A stretch of DNA of 64,000 nucleotides from Ectocarpus siliculosus (Eukaryota; Sar; Phaeophyceae; Ectocarpales; Ectocarpaceae): NCBI GenBank assembly GCA_000310025.1, contig FN649728.1:5144323-5208322 (forward strand), written 5' to 3'. The notes beneath the pieces are model-generated. The model worked only from the letters and a program-made list of their open reading frames with translations. It did no database searches and was not told the DNA's origin. Each line of letters opens with the position of its first letter. The stretch's first letter is position 1. Positions 61,889 through 64,000 of this stretch are shown piece by piece. Both the position numbers and the translations under genes were made by a program.

Positions 61889-63892
61889 CTGCTGATGGAG
61901 ACTCTTCCGCAGCGGCCGGCCAGGAGAACAACACGGCGCACCAGAAAGTGGAGCAGTTGAGGGTGGCACGATTCGGAGGCCCGATCAATGGCCGCTCTGG
62001 CCACCACCACTACCACGACCAAGGGGCAGCGGCCAATACGAACACTGCAACGAGGGCACCGGTAGCACCGGGAGGAACCACAAATCCGACAACTTCCAAA
62101 GTTCAACATCGAAACAGGAAGAGCAGTGGGGCGTGTTTGTCTCCTGCGGAGCCCGGCAACGGCTATGGTGGTTGGTGGGGGGAGGGCGACGAGGTGCTTC
62201 GGACCATGGGAGGGGGTTTTCTAACCATAGCGTGTCTCTCCACGCTGAGTCGGGCAATTCCGTCGCCTGCAACAAGACCGGCGGCCGGCGCACCGTCAAC
62301 ACCACACGGGTCGGGAACCTTCACAAACCACCACCATAAGTTGCCACACCACCACAGCAACGACGTCAAGGAGGTCTTCGGGCAGTATGAAGTATCCCAG
62401 GAGGTGTCTGATCTGCTGTTGCTCTTGGCGGCTCTCTTTCGGTTGGGGTCGCCACCGTCTCAGGTGTGCTCGCGGAGTTGATGCCCCTCTCTCTGCAATT
62501 CGTCGATCAACCCTTTGGTCTCCGCCCCGCTACCCCCTCTGGTTTCTCGCATTGTTCGCCGTTCTCCGCCGTGCCACTTTTGCGCCGACGCTGTCGATCC
62601 TCCCCCGCAGAAAGTGCTCGTGCTATTCTCGTTCGGTGCTGCCGCAACTTGGGTAGTGTTTGCTTGACTCTTGGAAATTTTGGCCACACCGTTTGCTCTC
62701 CAGCAGTATCCCTCATCCCGTGAGCGTTGCGTTGTCCGTTTTCCGTACTTTCAAGGTGCCTGGCATGATTTCGGCTACACTCGGTAGGGTGTCACCCTCA
62801 TCACCAACAACGGCACCAGCACCAGGAGGAGGAGCAGTCAACGAAGTTCTTCCCCCGACTGTGACCGAGGTAGAGGCCGCGCTCGCGGCCGGAAAGGCTA
62901 CGGCCTCACGAAGAAGGAGGTCCTCGTTCGCCGTCGCTCCGCCCCTCAGCCGTCCAGCACAGCAGGACCGCTCCAAATCCGCTCGCACCGGCGGGGTTAA
63001 GGGAAGGTTGGGAGGGACGGAAGAGGAGGTAGCACGAGGTGGGGGCAACAGCGCAAAGCACGACCCAGAATCCAAGCAGACCCAATCCGAGAGAAGTGTG
63101 GTCTTCCAGGGGTTGGGAAACGGAGGAGGAGAGGCGGGGTCGCGGTTAGCGCGTATGGCGCGACCACGACAGGCTCGAAGCAGTAGCATGCGAGCGGCAA
63201 TCGAGACACCGCCTTTGACGCCTTCCTCGTTTCCGGGTAGAGGTGGCGGTAGGGGGCCGGGCCCAGCAACGTCGGCGGTGCCCATGTCATCCTCCCTGCT
63301 GCCGTCTGACGAAGCGCCCTCGGAGAGAATGGTTATGTCAGAACCCCGCCGTCAAAACTCCCACCAAGGGATGTGGCCCAGCAACGCCAACAGCAGTCGC
63401 GGCAGCTTCGCGAGCTCTCCTCGGCTAGAGCGAACGCCTCAGCGATACTCCGGGGCGCCCTCTCGCGTGGGCGTCGCTGCTCGCGAAGGCCAAGCCCGGC
63501 GTAGTGGTATCCATCGTGTATCGAACGGCCTACACGTAAAGAGCCGCCAGTCGTTGGCGACGGGAGAAGAAAGGCGCATCCCGGCAGAGGCGTTCGAGAT
63601 GTGCGGGGGCGGAAATTTCGCCGTATATCTCGCCGCTTGTTGCAAAAGCCTCAACTGTGAGAGCGGCCGTTATGAACGCGGCTTCGAAACACTCGCCCAC
63701 TTGGCCCTGAGGGAGGCCCACCCGCTCCTTCTTTCCTCTTCATCCTACCGGCGGCCTGGCGGGGAAAGTGTGAAAAAAGGGGGCGGAGCGACCAAGCGTC
63801 AGAGGTGGAAGGGGCCGGTCGAGGTAGCAAGGTCGCGGAAGAACGTGGCGTGGTGGACAACAGGCGAGTGGATACGAAAGAGGGAACCATGA
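61889..63892 (+). CDS. Plus-strand gene of unknown function, two long low-complexity exons
   Basis: Exon 61889-62463 (acceptor CGCTTTCCCCGGCAG, donor TCTCAG|GTGTGC) encodes a His/Asn/Thr/Pro-rich region ending in a helix (YEVSQEVSDLLLLLAALFRL). Exon 62756-63892 (acceptor TACTTTCAAG) continues in phase 0 with 378 codons to TGA. It contains a short ordered motif (PPTVTEVEAALAAGKATASR), long Ser/Arg/Gly/Pro-rich sequence, and one Cys-rich helical stretch (CGGGNFAVYLAACCKSLNC, then FETLAHLALREAHPLLL). The true 3' end could instead splice out before the TGA (for example at GTCGAG|GTAGCA, 63823). It resembles no family I know. The upstream start is not found. Confidence 0.5.
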
Positions 63893-64000
63893 ACGTTGAA
63901 GCGAGTATCCCCCATCAGTGTGACTGTTGCCCTTCCGGCGACCCTCTGCAAGGGGAACGGACGTTGATTTGCGACTGACCTACCGTGGCCATTGAACCCT

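Noticed and set aside
1-64000. Integrated large DNA virus (phaeovirus) genes
   Set aside because: I looked for intron-less viral-type gene runs because brown algae often carry such insertions. None is present in this window.

Overview
The window reads as nuclear DNA of a complex stramenopile alga, most probably a brown alga (Phaeophyceae). This rests on gene style: short exons (typically 50-250 nt) separated by introns of several hundred nt, GU-AG and some GC-AG splice sites, 23-residue leucine-rich-repeat exons, long low-complexity exons, and a polycystin-type channel of the kind found in flagellated eukaryotes but not in flowering plants. There are no bacterial-style gene runs, CRISPR arrays, rRNA genes or tRNA genes that I can recognise. 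All gene models below were built by hand from acceptor and donor sites, reading-frame continuity and family motifs. Transcript evidence was not available.

Layout. Positions 1-511 (minus) hold the 3' end of a decayed LINE-type reverse transcriptase element. One isolated minus-strand coiled-coil exon lies at 1670-1837. From 17550 down to 3436 runs a minus-strand gene of about 25 exons. It encodes a WW domain, a coiled-coil linker, at least six 23-residue leucine-rich repeats, a long helical region and an acidic Ser-rich tail. After a divergent intergenic region (17551-19327), a plus-strand gene occupies about 40 kb (19328-59591). It has some 70 exons and about 3,800 codons in phase-compatible order.

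In order, the large plus-strand product has a Gly/Arg/Pro-rich N-terminus, a SAM-like segment, a very long helical armadillo-like solenoid broken by disordered and His/Gln-rich exons, a second SAM-like segment, a linker and about six ankyrin repeats. It ends in a complete TRPP/PKD2-type channel: S1, extracellular polycystin (TOP) domain, S2-S6 with an LGEF pore motif, and a C-terminal tail. If it is one gene, this ARM-ANK-polycystin fusion is the most unusual thing in the window. The one place where it could be two genes is 48546-48689. Positions 61889-63892 hold two long exons of a further plus-strand gene with mostly disordered coding sequence.

Two non-autonomous DNA transposons with CCGTAA termini and TA target duplications (35139-35977 and 57940-58156) sit inside introns of the large gene. 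At least five introns of the two main genes are best explained by GC donors. One segment of the minus-strand gene (7065-7821) shows a frame conflict that may be an assembly indel or a real lesion.
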